Of a stretch of 64,000 bases of DNA, positions 8,717 through 17,613 are shown piece after piece. Position numbers and translations under genes: made by a program. Below the pieces are notes generated by a model. The model saw only the letters and a program-made list of their open reading frames with translations. It searched no databases and was not told the DNA's origin. The DNA comes from JANQTF01 sp036835375 (GTDB taxonomy: Bacteria > Bacteroidota > Bacteroidia > J057), in the NCBI GenBank assembly GCA_036835375.1, contig DAITMB010000007.1, positions 6,171-70,170 of the forward strand, written 5' to 3'. Each line of letters begins with the position of its first letter. Position 1 is the first letter of the stretch.

Positions 8717-9132
8717 GAATTCCGGATTGCAAAATCAATGGGGTAATACAATTCAACCAAGAGCGAAAGAGACGCTGTGCAAAAAATTTGAGAGGGGACT
8801 TCCATCGAAAGGTTTCATTTATCCACCGCAAACCATGAAGCACTTCTCCTCTCACCTACATGTTGGGTGAATGAATGAGATTTGGAAGTTACGGATGGAT
8901 TTCATGATTCTAGGTTCTTTTTAGGAAAATATTAGCCCAATATCTCCCAAAAGCAGCCCTATGCACCCATAGGAAAAATACATTCGCGGACTTACGGAGA
9001 TGATCCGGTTCCCGAACCTGTCGTAGTTCAAAGGAAGTGAGCGCTGCTACGCTACGCCAGATGTTTTTCCCTTTTTCCTTTGACCGCAACGATTTCCGCC
9101 GTTGATTTCGCCCTCCTGAATCCCTTGACTAC
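8717..9132. other. Divergent intergenic region
   Basis: 416 nt between the leftward response regulator and the rightward ATP-grasp-like gene. A TTCCTTTG sequence near 9075-9082 is a partial match to the -7 element. No gene or RNA was recognised. Confidence 0.35.
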
Positions 9133-10587
9133 ATGAAAACATTTCAGCCCCCAAATGTGACGCTGGTGCCGCCCGGAAGCTTTGAAACTTCTCGTCATTG
9201 GTACCCAAAAGCTCAAAACGCCCAGATTCATCCCATGGTCGCTTTTTTCCTTCGAATGAAGCAGGAAGCCATCATCAATCGGTATTGCCATCTTCACCCC
9301 GTGGTCAAGAAAGAAGTGCTAGGCGGGATTTTGTCCTATCAGCCCAAGTATTTGCTTCATGCCGGAGCAGATCTTTTTCACGTGACCGATGCCAATGGAA
9401 ACCGCCAAATGGTGGTGATCGAGACCAATTCGTGCCCTTCTGGTCAAAAGTCGATGCCTCTCTTGGAAGAATCCCAAGAACAAGGAGGATATCGCCTCTA
9501 CATGGCCGAGACGTTTGCCCCTGCGCTCAAGCTCAAGCGCCCCAAACTCGCCGGTGGCTTGGCAGTGCTCTACGACAAAAACAACATGGAGGCGTCAGGA
9601 TACGCCGCCGCCATGGCGGACCAATTTCAGGAAACGGTGTATTATGTGCCCTTTTACGCCCACGACCCGATGCCTCCTGCGCGGTTTACAGACGGGATGC
9701 TGGAGGTGAGAGATGATCAAGGACAGTGGATTCCCATTCGAGCAGCATTTCGGTATGTGACTCAAAAACCGTGGAACAGAATTCCCATTCAGACAAAGAC
9801 CTTGATTCTTAATCCTACCCTGGCTTGTCTGGCAGGTGGTCGCAACAAAATGATGGCTGCTAAAGCCTACGACCTATACAATGCACAACTCGGCGATAGC
9901 GGCCTCCAGATTCTCACACCTGAAACCATCTGGGATGTGCGAAAAAATCAAATCAGTCTGTGGCTCGCAAAAATGGGCGGACAGGCTGTCATTAAGGTCC
10001 CCTATGCCAACGCTGGCCAGGGTGTATTCACGATTGTGCATCCGCAGGAGTTCGAGGCTTTTCTTCAGCAAGAATTCACTTACGATCTCTTCATTGTGCA
10101 GAGCCTCATCGGCAACTACGAGTGGAGCTCGCGCACCAGCAAAGGCACCTTTTATCATGTGGGGACGATGCCCAATTCCAGGCAAGAAACCTTTGTTGCG
10201 GACATTCGCATGATGGTCAACCATACACCTCGCGGAATGAGACCCCTCTCAGTCTATGCCCGGATGGCGCGTGCCCCACTCACCGACACCCTCGAAAACA
10301 GCACAGATTCCTGGAATATGCTAGGGACAAATCTCTCAGTGGACAACCAGGATGGGACCTTTTCCAGCGACAGTAGTCGCCTGCTCATGATGGACAGCAA
10401 AGACTTCAACCGCTTGGGGATCTCCGTAGATGATCTCATCGAAGCCTACATCCAAACAGTCTTGTCGATGGTTGCCATTGACCAGATGGCCCAGCAATTG
10501 ATCAATCAAAAAGGAAAGTTTCGCCCCAGACTGTTTCGTTCGCTCAACCCTGACGATGCCCTCATGGAAGAAATTCTCATTTCATAA
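9133..10587 (+). CDS. ATP-grasp-like ligase, uncharacterised
   Basis: A 484-residue protein with ATP-grasp-like features. A segment at about 285-302 (GGQAVIKVPYANAGQGVF) resembles the nucleotide-binding lysine and glycine loop, FIVQSLIG resembles the following strand, and VADIRMMV the metal-binding strand. The N-terminal part has VVIETNSCPSGQKSMPLL, reminiscent of amide-bond-forming ATP-grasp enzymes. No specific family is recognised. The next gene, 119 nt downstream on the same strand, encodes a zinc amidohydrolase of the AstE/AspA type, suggesting an enzyme pair that makes and breaks the same amide. The substrate is unknown. Confidence 0.6.
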   Translation: MKTFQPPNVTLVPPGSFETSRHWYPKAQNAQIHPMVAFFLRMKQEAIINRYCHLHPVVKKEVLGGILSYQPKYLLHAGADLFHVTDANGNRQMVVIETNSCPSGQKSMPLLEESQEQGGYRLYMAETFAPALKLKRPKLAGGLAVLYDKNNMEASGYAAAMADQFQETVYYVPFYAHDPMPPARFTDGMLEVRDDQGQWIPIRAAFRYVTQKPWNRIPIQTKTLILNPTLACLAGGRNKMMAAKAYDLYNAQLGDSGLQILTPETIWDVRKNQISLWLAKMGGQAVIKVPYANAGQGVFTIVHPQEFEAFLQQEFTYDLFIVQSLIGNYEWSSRTSKGTFYHVGTMPNSRQETFVADIRMMVNHTPRGMRPLSVYARMARAPLTDTLENSTDSWNMLGTNLSVDNQDGTFSSDSSRLLMMDSKDFNRLGISVDDLIEAYIQTVLSMVAIDQMAQQLINQKGKFRPRLFRSLNPDDALMEEILIS

Positions 10588-10706
10588 ATAAGTGGGAAAC
10601 ACACACATTGCAAAGACGATTCAATCATGAATATCCATCCATCATTTTACCTACCCTCATTTACTCCAAATACAAATTCATCGACGTGCTAGAACCTGAA
10701 GTACCT

Positions 10707-11654
10707 ATGGTAAAGCGACTGGACTTGAGTCGATGTCCAGCCGGAGAGATTAGCAGATTTTGGGTCCGAATCGTTTCCAGCGGCATGGGTCAGCCCATCT
10801 TTGTACCTGCCTTGGTGGCCAAAGGGACGATGCCGGGACCTGTGCTAGGCATCACTGCCGCTATTCACGGAAATGAGTTAAACGGCGTGCCCGTGGTCCA
10901 AAAAGTCTTTCAATCCATCGACGTTCGCAGCATGGCGGGCACCCTCGTAGGAATTCCGGTGGTGAACGTGCCAGGATTTCTGATCAATCAACGGTTTTTT
11001 AATGATAGCTACGACCTCAATCGCATCATGCCAGGGCGGCCCGGCGGCAATATGAGTCAAGTCTATGCCCACCGCATCATCGACCGCCTGATCAAGCCTT
11101 GTCATTATCTTCTCGACGTTCACACTGCCTCCGACGGGCGGGTCAATTCCTACTACATTCGCGCCAACATGGCCAACCCCGTCACGGCAAAAATGGCGGA
11201 GTTGCAGAACGCTGAAATCATCGTCAACAATGCTGGCGGTGACGGCACCCTGCGGAGCGCAGCCGCAGCCATGGGAATTCATTCTATCACAGTAGAAGCG
11301 GGAGACCCCAACAAATTTCAAAAAGGAATGATTCGTTCGGCCATCACAGGCGCACTCAACGTGATGCGCCATTTTGACATGATCCACGATCCCATCGTTC
11401 CTCCAGAAGAACCTCCTATTCGCTGCAAAAGCTCCTTTTGGATGCACACAGATTATGGCGGCGTCTTGGAAGTCTTTCCAAAAGTGACAGACAAAGTCAT
11501 CAAGGGAGAGCGAATCGCCATCGTCCGAAATATGTTTGGAGACATTAAGCGGACTTACATTGCACCCCATAGCGGCATCGTAGTGGGCCGAAGCGTCAAC
11601 CCTGTCAACCAGACTGGAAGCCGAATCATTCACTTGGGCATTCTGGAGGTATAA
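10707..11654 (+). CDS. Succinylglutamate desuccinylase/aspartoacylase family amidohydrolase
   Basis: A 315-residue M14-like zinc enzyme. The metal ligands are His54 and Glu57 in AIHGNELNG and the histidine of LLDVHTASDGR near residue 140. VEAGDP with a downstream beta-rich domain matches AstE_AspA proteins that hydrolyse N-acyl amino acids. The start at 10707 was chosen because earlier in-frame codons lack similarity. An arginine-succinyltransferase pathway is not encoded nearby, so the AstE reaction itself is unlikely. Pairing with the ATP-grasp-like gene suggests a dedicated amide substrate. Confidence 0.85.
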   Translation: MVKRLDLSRCPAGEISRFWVRIVSSGMGQPIFVPALVAKGTMPGPVLGITAAIHGNELNGVPVVQKVFQSIDVRSMAGTLVGIPVVNVPGFLINQRFFNDSYDLNRIMPGRPGGNMSQVYAHRIIDRLIKPCHYLLDVHTASDGRVNSYYIRANMANPVTAKMAELQNAEIIVNNAGGDGTLRSAAAAMGIHSITVEAGDPNKFQKGMIRSAITGALNVMRHFDMIHDPIVPPEEPPIRCKSSFWMHTDYGGVLEVFPKVTDKVIKGERIAIVRNMFGDIKRTYIAPHSGIVVGRSVNPVNQTGSRIIHLGILEV

Positions 11655-11860
11655 TTCCGCTTTGATTACCCGTACTAAGTTGCTCACCGCGCACGCTTCT
11701 CAAAAGGAAGAATCGTGGAAATGCTTTTGTGTGGGAACTTTCGCGAAAATTTGAACAAACAAAAAAACCTGGAAGCGCACCCGCATCCAGCATCTCCCCG
11801 GAAAGTGAAGGGAGCGAAAAACGATACATTAACCGGAAGTATCAAAGAAAGACCCCTCCC

Positions 11861-12202
11861 CTACTCTTTGCGGCGCTTTTTCTTTTGAATCGCCTCAAAA
11901 GTGGTAGGGCTTGGGGCGTCGTCGATGTCCAATAAATTGGTCTTGGACTTTTGCCGATCTTTCTCGGCAAAGCGGACATACAACCAGCGCCCATCGATCT
12001 GCTCTCCGTCTAATTCACGGACGGCCTGATCAGCTTCATCTTCAAAATCCATGAGAATCTCTCCGGTAAAGGTGTCCTTGTCCGGATCCGGAAGCTCACG
12101 AATGATGACGGAGTCCACATCCCCATAGTCTGCGAAAAGCGAATACAAGTCGTCTTCCGATGTGATGGGGTCGATATTCGAAACGAGAATTTTCTTTGCC
12201 AT
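11861..12202 (-). CDS. RRM-domain RNA-binding protein
   Basis: A 113-residue protein with one RNA recognition motif. RNP2 is ILVSNI near the N-terminus and RNP1 is the divergent GEILMDFE; the alpha-beta order ends in WLYVRFAE. A charged tail ending KKKRRKE follows. Single-RRM proteins occur in Bacteroidota and are thought to bind mRNAs, but the target is unknown. The start MAKKILVSNI at 12202 is preferred over the ATG four codons upstream because it fits the domain edge. Confidence 0.85.
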   Translation of the reverse strand: MAKKILVSNIDPITSEDDLYSLFADYGDVDSVIIRELPDPDKDTFTGEILMDFEDEADQAVRELDGEQIDGRWLYVRFAEKDRQKSKTNLLDIDDAPSPTTFEAIQKKKRRKE

Positions 12203-12315
12203 GATTCTCATCACAAGCGAAGTCCCTGCGTGTCAAGATGATGTAAGATGGGACTTCTAAGCACTGCAAGATAGGGATTTGGCGCAATAATCCTTACACA
12301 ATTCAGAAAATTCCT

Positions 12316-14343
12316 CTATTCACTTTTACCGGTCCCCCAAAGCCCTTCTTTCCGGAGCTGCTGCACCTCTTTTGCCGACTGAAACGCCTCAAAGGTTGCT
12401 GTCTCCGTCAGCCACAGGCACGTGTAAGGAGGGATGATGAGTTTCCCTTCAGCCCATTCTGGTGGATTTCCGGATACTTTGTCCCACAGCTGAAGAGGAT
12501 CAATCCCACAGCTCCACATCAGTTTTGGGTCCAATAAGTGCTCTTCTTGAGCAAAATTTGCTACCACCATTGTGCGAGCCCCTTCGGAATGCCAGCGCAA
12601 AAAACTAAACAAATGAGGACTGCCGCTTTCCTCTACTGAGCAGGAGTTCAAGTCTGCAAATTCAGGCGAAGCCCTGCGCAACAAAATCAGCTTTCGCAGG
12701 TGCAGAAACATTCGCTGCTCTACAGTGCCTGCTTGCTTTCTTCGCTCCACTTTTTCCCAGTCGAGGATCGGGCGGTGCATCCAGCGATTATCATAGGCTT
12801 GATCGGGATCATGAAGATATCCATAATGGTTGGTCGTAGCGATCTCGTCTCCATAGTAAAGGAGCGGAAGGCCGCCAAAGGCAAAAATGATGCTGTGCAT
12901 CATCCAGGATTTCTGTAAAGATCGATCGATCTCTGCCTGATCCCCTCGCTGCAAAGCGACCTCCAAGCCTACGAGCGCGGCCAAAGAGCCCGAGATGCGC
13001 GCATCACCGGTCTTAGGATTTGCCGCAAAAGGGGCGCCCGCAGCCAAAGATCCGGGAAAAGTACCCGAATAATACGACACGAGGTATTGCTTGTGCGCTG
13101 TGGGATCCTTGCCCAATTCTTGCAGGTGGGTCTCATCAAAGCCCAGTCCAATGTCATCGTGACAACGAAGGTAGTTGATCCAGGTGTTTCGGTCAGGCTT
13201 TCGCGGAATCGCTTGAAGCCCTTTTTGCAACAGGGCAGTTTCCTGGGTCGCCAGCGCATCCCAGAGCAATGCCATGAATGTGGCATGATAGGCAACTTCG
13301 CATTCTCGCCCCCAAGCCTCCCCCTCTCCAAAATACTTGATGACTTCTGTTGGAGCTACGATCGCCTCGGCGATAAAGGCAGTGCCGGGAGTCACAACCT
13401 GTGTACAGGCTTTCATCAACTGGAGAATCAGGTGCGCCTCAGGAAGGTTTTGAGATGTGGTGCCGAGTCGTTTCCAGGTAAATGCCACAGCATCAAGTCT
13501 TACGATGTCCACTCCAAGATTTGCCAGGAAAAACAAAATTCGGAGCATCTCGCGAAACACTGCGGGGTGGGTGTAATTGAGATCCCATTGATAGTGATGA
13601 AAGACCGTCATCACCCATTCTTGAAGCGAAGGGAGATAGGTAAAGTTTCCCGGTGAACTATGAGGAAATACCTCGGGCAAGGTCTGTTCGAATTGATCCG
13701 GGAGGTACCGATCCGGAAAAAAATAGTAGTAGTCCCGATAGACAGGATCTCCCGCCAACGCTTTTTGCGCCCACTCATGCTGATCGGAAGTATGGTTCAT
13801 GACCAGATCAAGGGTGCTGATCATCCCGCGCTCCCGGAAGGCTGCCATCACCGCCCGCAGATCTTCTATGCTTCCCAATCGCTCCTCTACCCTGCGATAG
13901 TCGCTCACTGCGTAGCCCCCGTCATTGGAGCCCGGAGGTGCCTTGAGCAAAGGCATCAAATGGACCCAATTCACCCCCAGCTCTTCGAGATAGGGGATTT
14001 TGGCTTGAAAATCCTGTAATGTTCCTGCAAAGCGATCCACATACAGCATCATTCCGACCCACTTTTCGCTCATGAGCCAGTCGGGCTTTGCTTCCCGGGC
14101 GAGATCGACAGCACGTAATGACGGAGGCCGTTCCTTGAACGCAGCGACGAGATCCTCTGTCAAGGCCCAGAACTGCGCGTCAGCATCTGCTCGATCGGCA
14201 TACAAGCGAAAAAATAGCCGATGGATCAGGGAAAGATTGGCGTGCAATCGATGCTGAAATCCCAGTTCGGCTTTGCTGACTGATCCGGGAAAAGAAGATG
14301 CTAGTCGTTGATGCAGTGGATAATGTAAAAGAGGGTCGTACAT
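12316..14343 (-). CDS. Amylosucrase (GH13 subfamily 4)
   Basis: A 675-residue GH13 enzyme that transfers glucose from sucrose to alpha-1,4-glucan. The N-terminal helical domain covers about residues 1-90. The (beta/alpha)8 barrel shows LDLVMNHTSD, the nucleophile Asp near 284 in VRLDAV, the acid/base Glu near 326 in FIAEAIV, and RCHDDIG near 390. The spacing matches characterised amylosucrases (286/328/393), and YLRCHDDIGLGF is typical of that subfamily rather than trehalose synthase. No sucrose phosphorylase, transporter or fructokinase lies beside it. A partial promoter (AACCTTTG, 14443-14436) lies about 95 nt upstream. No signal peptide is seen, so it is probably cytoplasmic. Confidence 0.9.
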   Translation of the reverse strand: MYDPLLHYPLHQRLASSFPGSVSKAELGFQHRLHANLSLIHRLFFRLYADRADADAQFWALTEDLVAAFKERPPSLRAVDLAREAKPDWLMSEKWVGMMLYVDRFAGTLQDFQAKIPYLEELGVNWVHLMPLLKAPPGSNDGGYAVSDYRRVEERLGSIEDLRAVMAAFRERGMISTLDLVMNHTSDQHEWAQKALAGDPVYRDYYYFFPDRYLPDQFEQTLPEVFPHSSPGNFTYLPSLQEWVMTVFHHYQWDLNYTHPAVFREMLRILFFLANLGVDIVRLDAVAFTWKRLGTTSQNLPEAHLILQLMKACTQVVTPGTAFIAEAIVAPTEVIKYFGEGEAWGRECEVAYHATFMALLWDALATQETALLQKGLQAIPRKPDRNTWINYLRCHDDIGLGFDETHLQELGKDPTAHKQYLVSYYSGTFPGSLAAGAPFAANPKTGDARISGSLAALVGLEVALQRGDQAEIDRSLQKSWMMHSIIFAFGGLPLLYYGDEIATTNHYGYLHDPDQAYDNRWMHRPILDWEKVERRKQAGTVEQRMFLHLRKLILLRRASPEFADLNSCSVEESGSPHLFSFLRWHSEGARTMVVANFAQEEHLLDPKLMWSCGIDPLQLWDKVSGNPPEWAEGKLIIPPYTCLWLTETATFEAFQSAKEVQQLRKEGLWGTGKSE

Positions 14344-14693
14344 GGAGGTCTGGGAATGGACAAAGGGAAAGAATTCGGATTCTGAAATTGGTTATTTTTT
14401 CTGTTTTCCTCCAGCTGCCTTTTGATCAAATTCTGCAAAGGTTTTCGGCCAGGAAAGAAGAAAGAATGATTCAACTCCGAGAAAAAAAATATTGTCACCA
14501 ACCCATGAATTATCACAGCTCATCGGAGGAAAGTGGCGTAAAATATGCTATCAAGGAGAAGACTTCCAATCTCGTGCTGACCTACCAAACCGAGCTGTAC
14601 TTCCGTTCATCCCATCGGAATGACCGGTGGGGCGTAGGGTCTCGTTAGTTTAATCGATTGTGCGTAAACTTTGAATTATAACGCCATTTTCCT
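14344..14693. other. Divergent intergenic region amylosucrase/transglycosylase
   Basis: 350 nt holding partial promoter elements for both sides: AACCTTTG on the minus strand (14443-14436) and TAAACTTTG on the plus strand (14665-14673). No gene recognised. Confidence 0.4.
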
Positions 14694-15854
14694 GTGCAAC
14701 TTATTCTTCCAAAAACTCCGCGCAACATCACTTATACCACCGGGCTGGTACTAAGTCTCATGGGGCTGGGGGCCTTCACGTTGCCGGGACTCATGGTCAA
14801 GCGTTCCCAGCCCACATTGACCGAAGAGTTTGTCCCTTTTCCGAATCATGTCGAAGTGACCGTACTTTCCGACGGGAGCATGGAGGATTTTTCCTGGACG
14901 CTGAGCCAAGTGGTCGACTGGGACAGCACAGAGACGGTGTACTCGGTGGATTTCACCGCGCCAGACTTTTCCTGTTTTCAGACGATTTGGGACTCTCTTT
15001 TGGTACAAGAGCAATGGGACACCCTACCTCAAATTCACTTTTGGCGCAAGGTCATGAGCATGTCCAAGGATTCTGCGATCGTCAATTTCGCCCACAACCG
15101 CCAAATGCTCGATGTGATTCCCGTATGGCGTTGGGAGCGAATGGGTGACTCACTTCAAGCGAAATACAAAGACAGCCTCCGCATGGCACATGGCTTGGAC
15201 AGCCTCGCGGGCATCTATATCACGGCTGGAAAAAATCATTATTACCAATTTGAAAAAGCACTCCCTAGCATCGGAAGAGGAATTGACGCATTTCAGCGTC
15301 GGGGCGTTGATCCCTGGTATGCCCAGGCGATACTGCTGATCGAGAGCCCTGGACAGCTCCACATGTCTCCGGTGGGTGCTTACGGATCCTTTCAACTGAT
15401 GAAGGGGGTCGCCTTGGAGCATGGGCTGATCGTAACTGACTCCCTCGACGAGCGAGAAGACTTCGAAAAGGCGGCTGGCGCAGCGGCAGATTTGATCCGT
15501 AAGCGTTGTATTCCACAGATTCGCTGGCTGCTCAGCAAGCGAGAGATTCCGTTTGACGAAAGCGATTTGTGGTTCAAGCTGCTGGTGCTCCACGCCTATC
15601 ATGCTGGCTCCGGCAATGTAGATGCTGTGCTGGGAGCGATTCAACCCAGTGCTGGTGGGGTGGAGTTGATGCGAAAAGTATGGACAACCGAATCGGGTGG
15701 TTTCAAAAATGCGTCTCAGAATTACTCCCAAATCGCCTTGGCCTCATTTCTGGAGCTTGACCGCGTAGTGGCCTCCCTACCCGATACTGTGTGCAGAGAC
15801 ACCGTGTTTCTCTGGCGGAAAACGGATCTGGAAGCTCCTGTGATGAATTATTAA
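14694..15854 (+). CDS. Lytic transglycosylase (SLT-type) membrane-anchored protein
   Basis: A 386-residue protein with an N-terminal membrane segment (residues 14-34) and a C-terminal lytic transglycosylase domain (about 200-345). The catalytic Glu is Glu217 in QAILLIESPGQ, followed by SPVGAYGSFQLMKG, the family's signature. Such enzymes cleave peptidoglycan glycan strands to 1,6-anhydro ends in the periplasm. The start is a GTG at 14694, just after a near-consensus promoter (TAAACTTTG, 14665-14673). The region between 40 and 200 has no recognised domain. It appears monocistronic. Confidence 0.85.
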   Translation: MQLILPKTPRNITYTTGLVLSLMGLGAFTLPGLMVKRSQPTLTEEFVPFPNHVEVTVLSDGSMEDFSWTLSQVVDWDSTETVYSVDFTAPDFSCFQTIWDSLLVQEQWDTLPQIHFWRKVMSMSKDSAIVNFAHNRQMLDVIPVWRWERMGDSLQAKYKDSLRMAHGLDSLAGIYITAGKNHYYQFEKALPSIGRGIDAFQRRGVDPWYAQAILLIESPGQLHMSPVGAYGSFQLMKGVALEHGLIVTDSLDEREDFEKAAGAAADLIRKRCIPQIRWLLSKREIPFDESDLWFKLLVLHAYHAGSGNVDAVLGAIQPSAGGVELMRKVWTTESGGFKNASQNYSQIALASFLELDRVVASLPDTVCRDTVFLWRKTDLEAPVMNY

Positions 15855-15922
15855 GCGCTGCGCCAAGCAAATGATGGGCGGCATTCTCTCCCTCGCTTTT
15901 TCCAGAATCTCTGCGAATCTCT

Positions 15923-15930
15923 TATCTTTG
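15923..15930 (+). promoter_or_regulatory. Promoter -7 element (TATCTTTG) for crtZ
   Basis: Exact TAnnTTTG match 60 nt before the crtZ start. A T-rich stretch lies at the expected -33 distance, without an exact TTTG. Confidence 0.6.
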
Positions 15931-15990
15931 TTAAGGGCATTTTCCCCTTGACCTTGACTCTGCCAAGAGTCCCAGATATTCTCCAGTTAC

Positions 15991-16458
15991 ATGCTTTCTC
16001 CCATACTTGGCATCGCCTTGTTTGTCGCCACGGTCATCCTCATGGAGGGTTGGGCTTGGTTGAGCCACAAGTATTTACTCCATGGCCCGCTATGGTTTCT
16101 TCACCGATCTCATCACGAGCCACAAGAGACCTGGTGGGAATGGAATGATCTTGTGGCGCTCATTTATGGCATCGGATCCACGACGCTGATCGTGGTGGGA
16201 ATCCAAGAACTGACATGGCATCTTTATCTCGGTGCCGGAATCGCGGTGTACGGATTTCTATACTTCCTCTTTCACGATGTGATTATTCACCGTCGCGTAA
16301 AACTGAAGTACAAATTCAGACAACCGTACATCAACCGCCTTATTCGTGCCCACAAGATTCACCACAAGCACCTACAAAGGTCTGATAGTGAAGCATTTGG
16401 CTTCCTGTACGCGCCCGCCAAATACGAGGTCAAGAAGGCTGAACCTTCGACCAAATAA
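15991..16458 (+). CDS. crtZ: Beta-carotene hydroxylase
   Basis: A 155-residue membrane di-iron hydroxylase that adds 3-hydroxyl groups to beta-ionone rings, giving zeaxanthin. Histidine clusters HKYLLH (26, 31), HRSHH (38, 41, 42), FHDVIIH and RAHKIHH supply the metal ligands. The C-terminal SEAFGFLYAPAKYE motif is typical of CrtZ rather than general sterol or fatty-acid hydroxylases. Four hydrophobic segments anchor it. No other carotenoid gene is in the window. It ends 20 nt from the convergent galM. Confidence 0.92.
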   Translation: MLSPILGIALFVATVILMEGWAWLSHKYLLHGPLWFLHRSHHEPQETWWEWNDLVALIYGIGSTTLIVVGIQELTWHLYLGAGIAVYGFLYFLFHDVIIHRRVKLKYKFRQPYINRLIRAHKIHHKHLQRSDSEAFGFLYAPAKYEVKKAEPSTK

Positions 16459-16478
16459 AGTGCCTTATATGCCTTTGG

Positions 16479-17513
16479 CTATACTAGACTGAAACGGTAC
16501 TGTGTTTCTGAAAAGTAGGGTTGCTCCGGGCGCAAAACGGGCTGCGCAAAAGTAGGCTGATTCGGGGAATCTGGGGCAAATTGCGTCTCTAGGCAAAATG
16601 CCTCATAGGCTTTCACTGTTCCACCGCGCTTTTCTCCTTCCAACTGTAGCCAATTTCCCGAGTAAAGCTGAATGCAAGGCGCTGTGGTCCAAGTTTCTAA
16701 GCTAATCCCAGAGCTAAGGCTCCACACTGATGCAGCTTTGCGAAGCGTGCCCGGATCTCCATTGATCACAAAATTATGGTCATAGCCCCGGCGAGGGGCC
16801 AAATCGCTGTGGTGCAGATCTCGTCCGAGCGATTTGGGTTGCCGAAAATCGTAAGCGCCATACACAGGACGAACTTCCCCCAACGGGAGACCATCTGAAT
16901 CGCCTGGTGTGAACGTATCGGCCTGAAGTTGAAGCATGTGTGCCTCCACAGATCCACGTTCTTCCAGGTTGAAGTAGGCATGTTGGGTCAGGTTGAGGAT
17001 GGTCGGCGCATCGGTCTTGGCTTCGTACCGAATGATCAGAGATCCGTCTGGGGTGAGAATGTAGGTGACAGCGACCTCGACATTTCCTGGGAAGCCTTCT
17101 TCGCCATGAGCACTTTGGCAAACGAGTTTCACAGCATTTCCCTCCGCAAGATGTTGGAGGCTGCCTTCCCAACACTTTTTGTCTAATCCTTGAAATCCTC
17201 CGTGGAGCTGATGAGATCCTTCGTTTGCGGTCAGGTGATAATTTTTCCCATCTAATTCAAATTGAGCTTGCCGGATGCGGTTGGCATATCGACCTACGAC
17301 CGCACCGATGTAAGGGTGGGAGCCCAGATAGCCTGCAAGAGAAGGAAATCCGATCACGATATCTCGTAATCGACCCTGAGCATCCGGCACGTGCATCTCC
17401 GTGAGGATCCCGCCATATTCGATGATGCGCGCCTGCATTCCGAGCGCATTGGTCAACAAAAATCCGCGTACTTCCCGTCCGTCGGGGAGCTGTCCTACTT
17501 GATATACCTGCAT
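16479..17513 (-). CDS. galM: Aldose 1-epimerase (mutarotase)
   Basis: A 344-residue protein that interconverts alpha and beta anomers of aldohexoses. The GalM motifs are present: NRIRQAQFELDGKNYHL, GSHQLHGG, the catalytic His in LTQHAYFNLEERG, and the catalytic Glu in CLETQFAPDSPNQP. There is no signal peptide. The TPR gene lies 100 nt upstream on the same strand; whether they share a transcript is unclear, since no galactose genes are nearby. Confidence 0.93.
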   Translation of the reverse strand: MQVYQVGQLPDGREVRGFLLTNALGMQARIIEYGGILTEMHVPDAQGRLRDIVIGFPSLAGYLGSHPYIGAVVGRYANRIRQAQFELDGKNYHLTANEGSHQLHGGFQGLDKKCWEGSLQHLAEGNAVKLVCQSAHGEEGFPGNVEVAVTYILTPDGSLIIRYEAKTDAPTILNLTQHAYFNLEERGSVEAHMLQLQADTFTPGDSDGLPLGEVRPVYGAYDFRQPKSLGRDLHHSDLAPRRGYDHNFVINGDPGTLRKAASVWSLSSGISLETWTTAPCIQLYSGNWLQLEGEKRGGTVKAYEAFCLETQFAPDSPNQPTFAQPVLRPEQPYFSETQYRFSLV

Positions 17514-17613
17514 GATGACGAGCTATTTTTGAATGAGAACGGGATGATCGATGCATCAGGTCACCATGGCTGGCATGGTAAAAACCAAATGATGAACCTA
17601 TACCACTCGTTGA

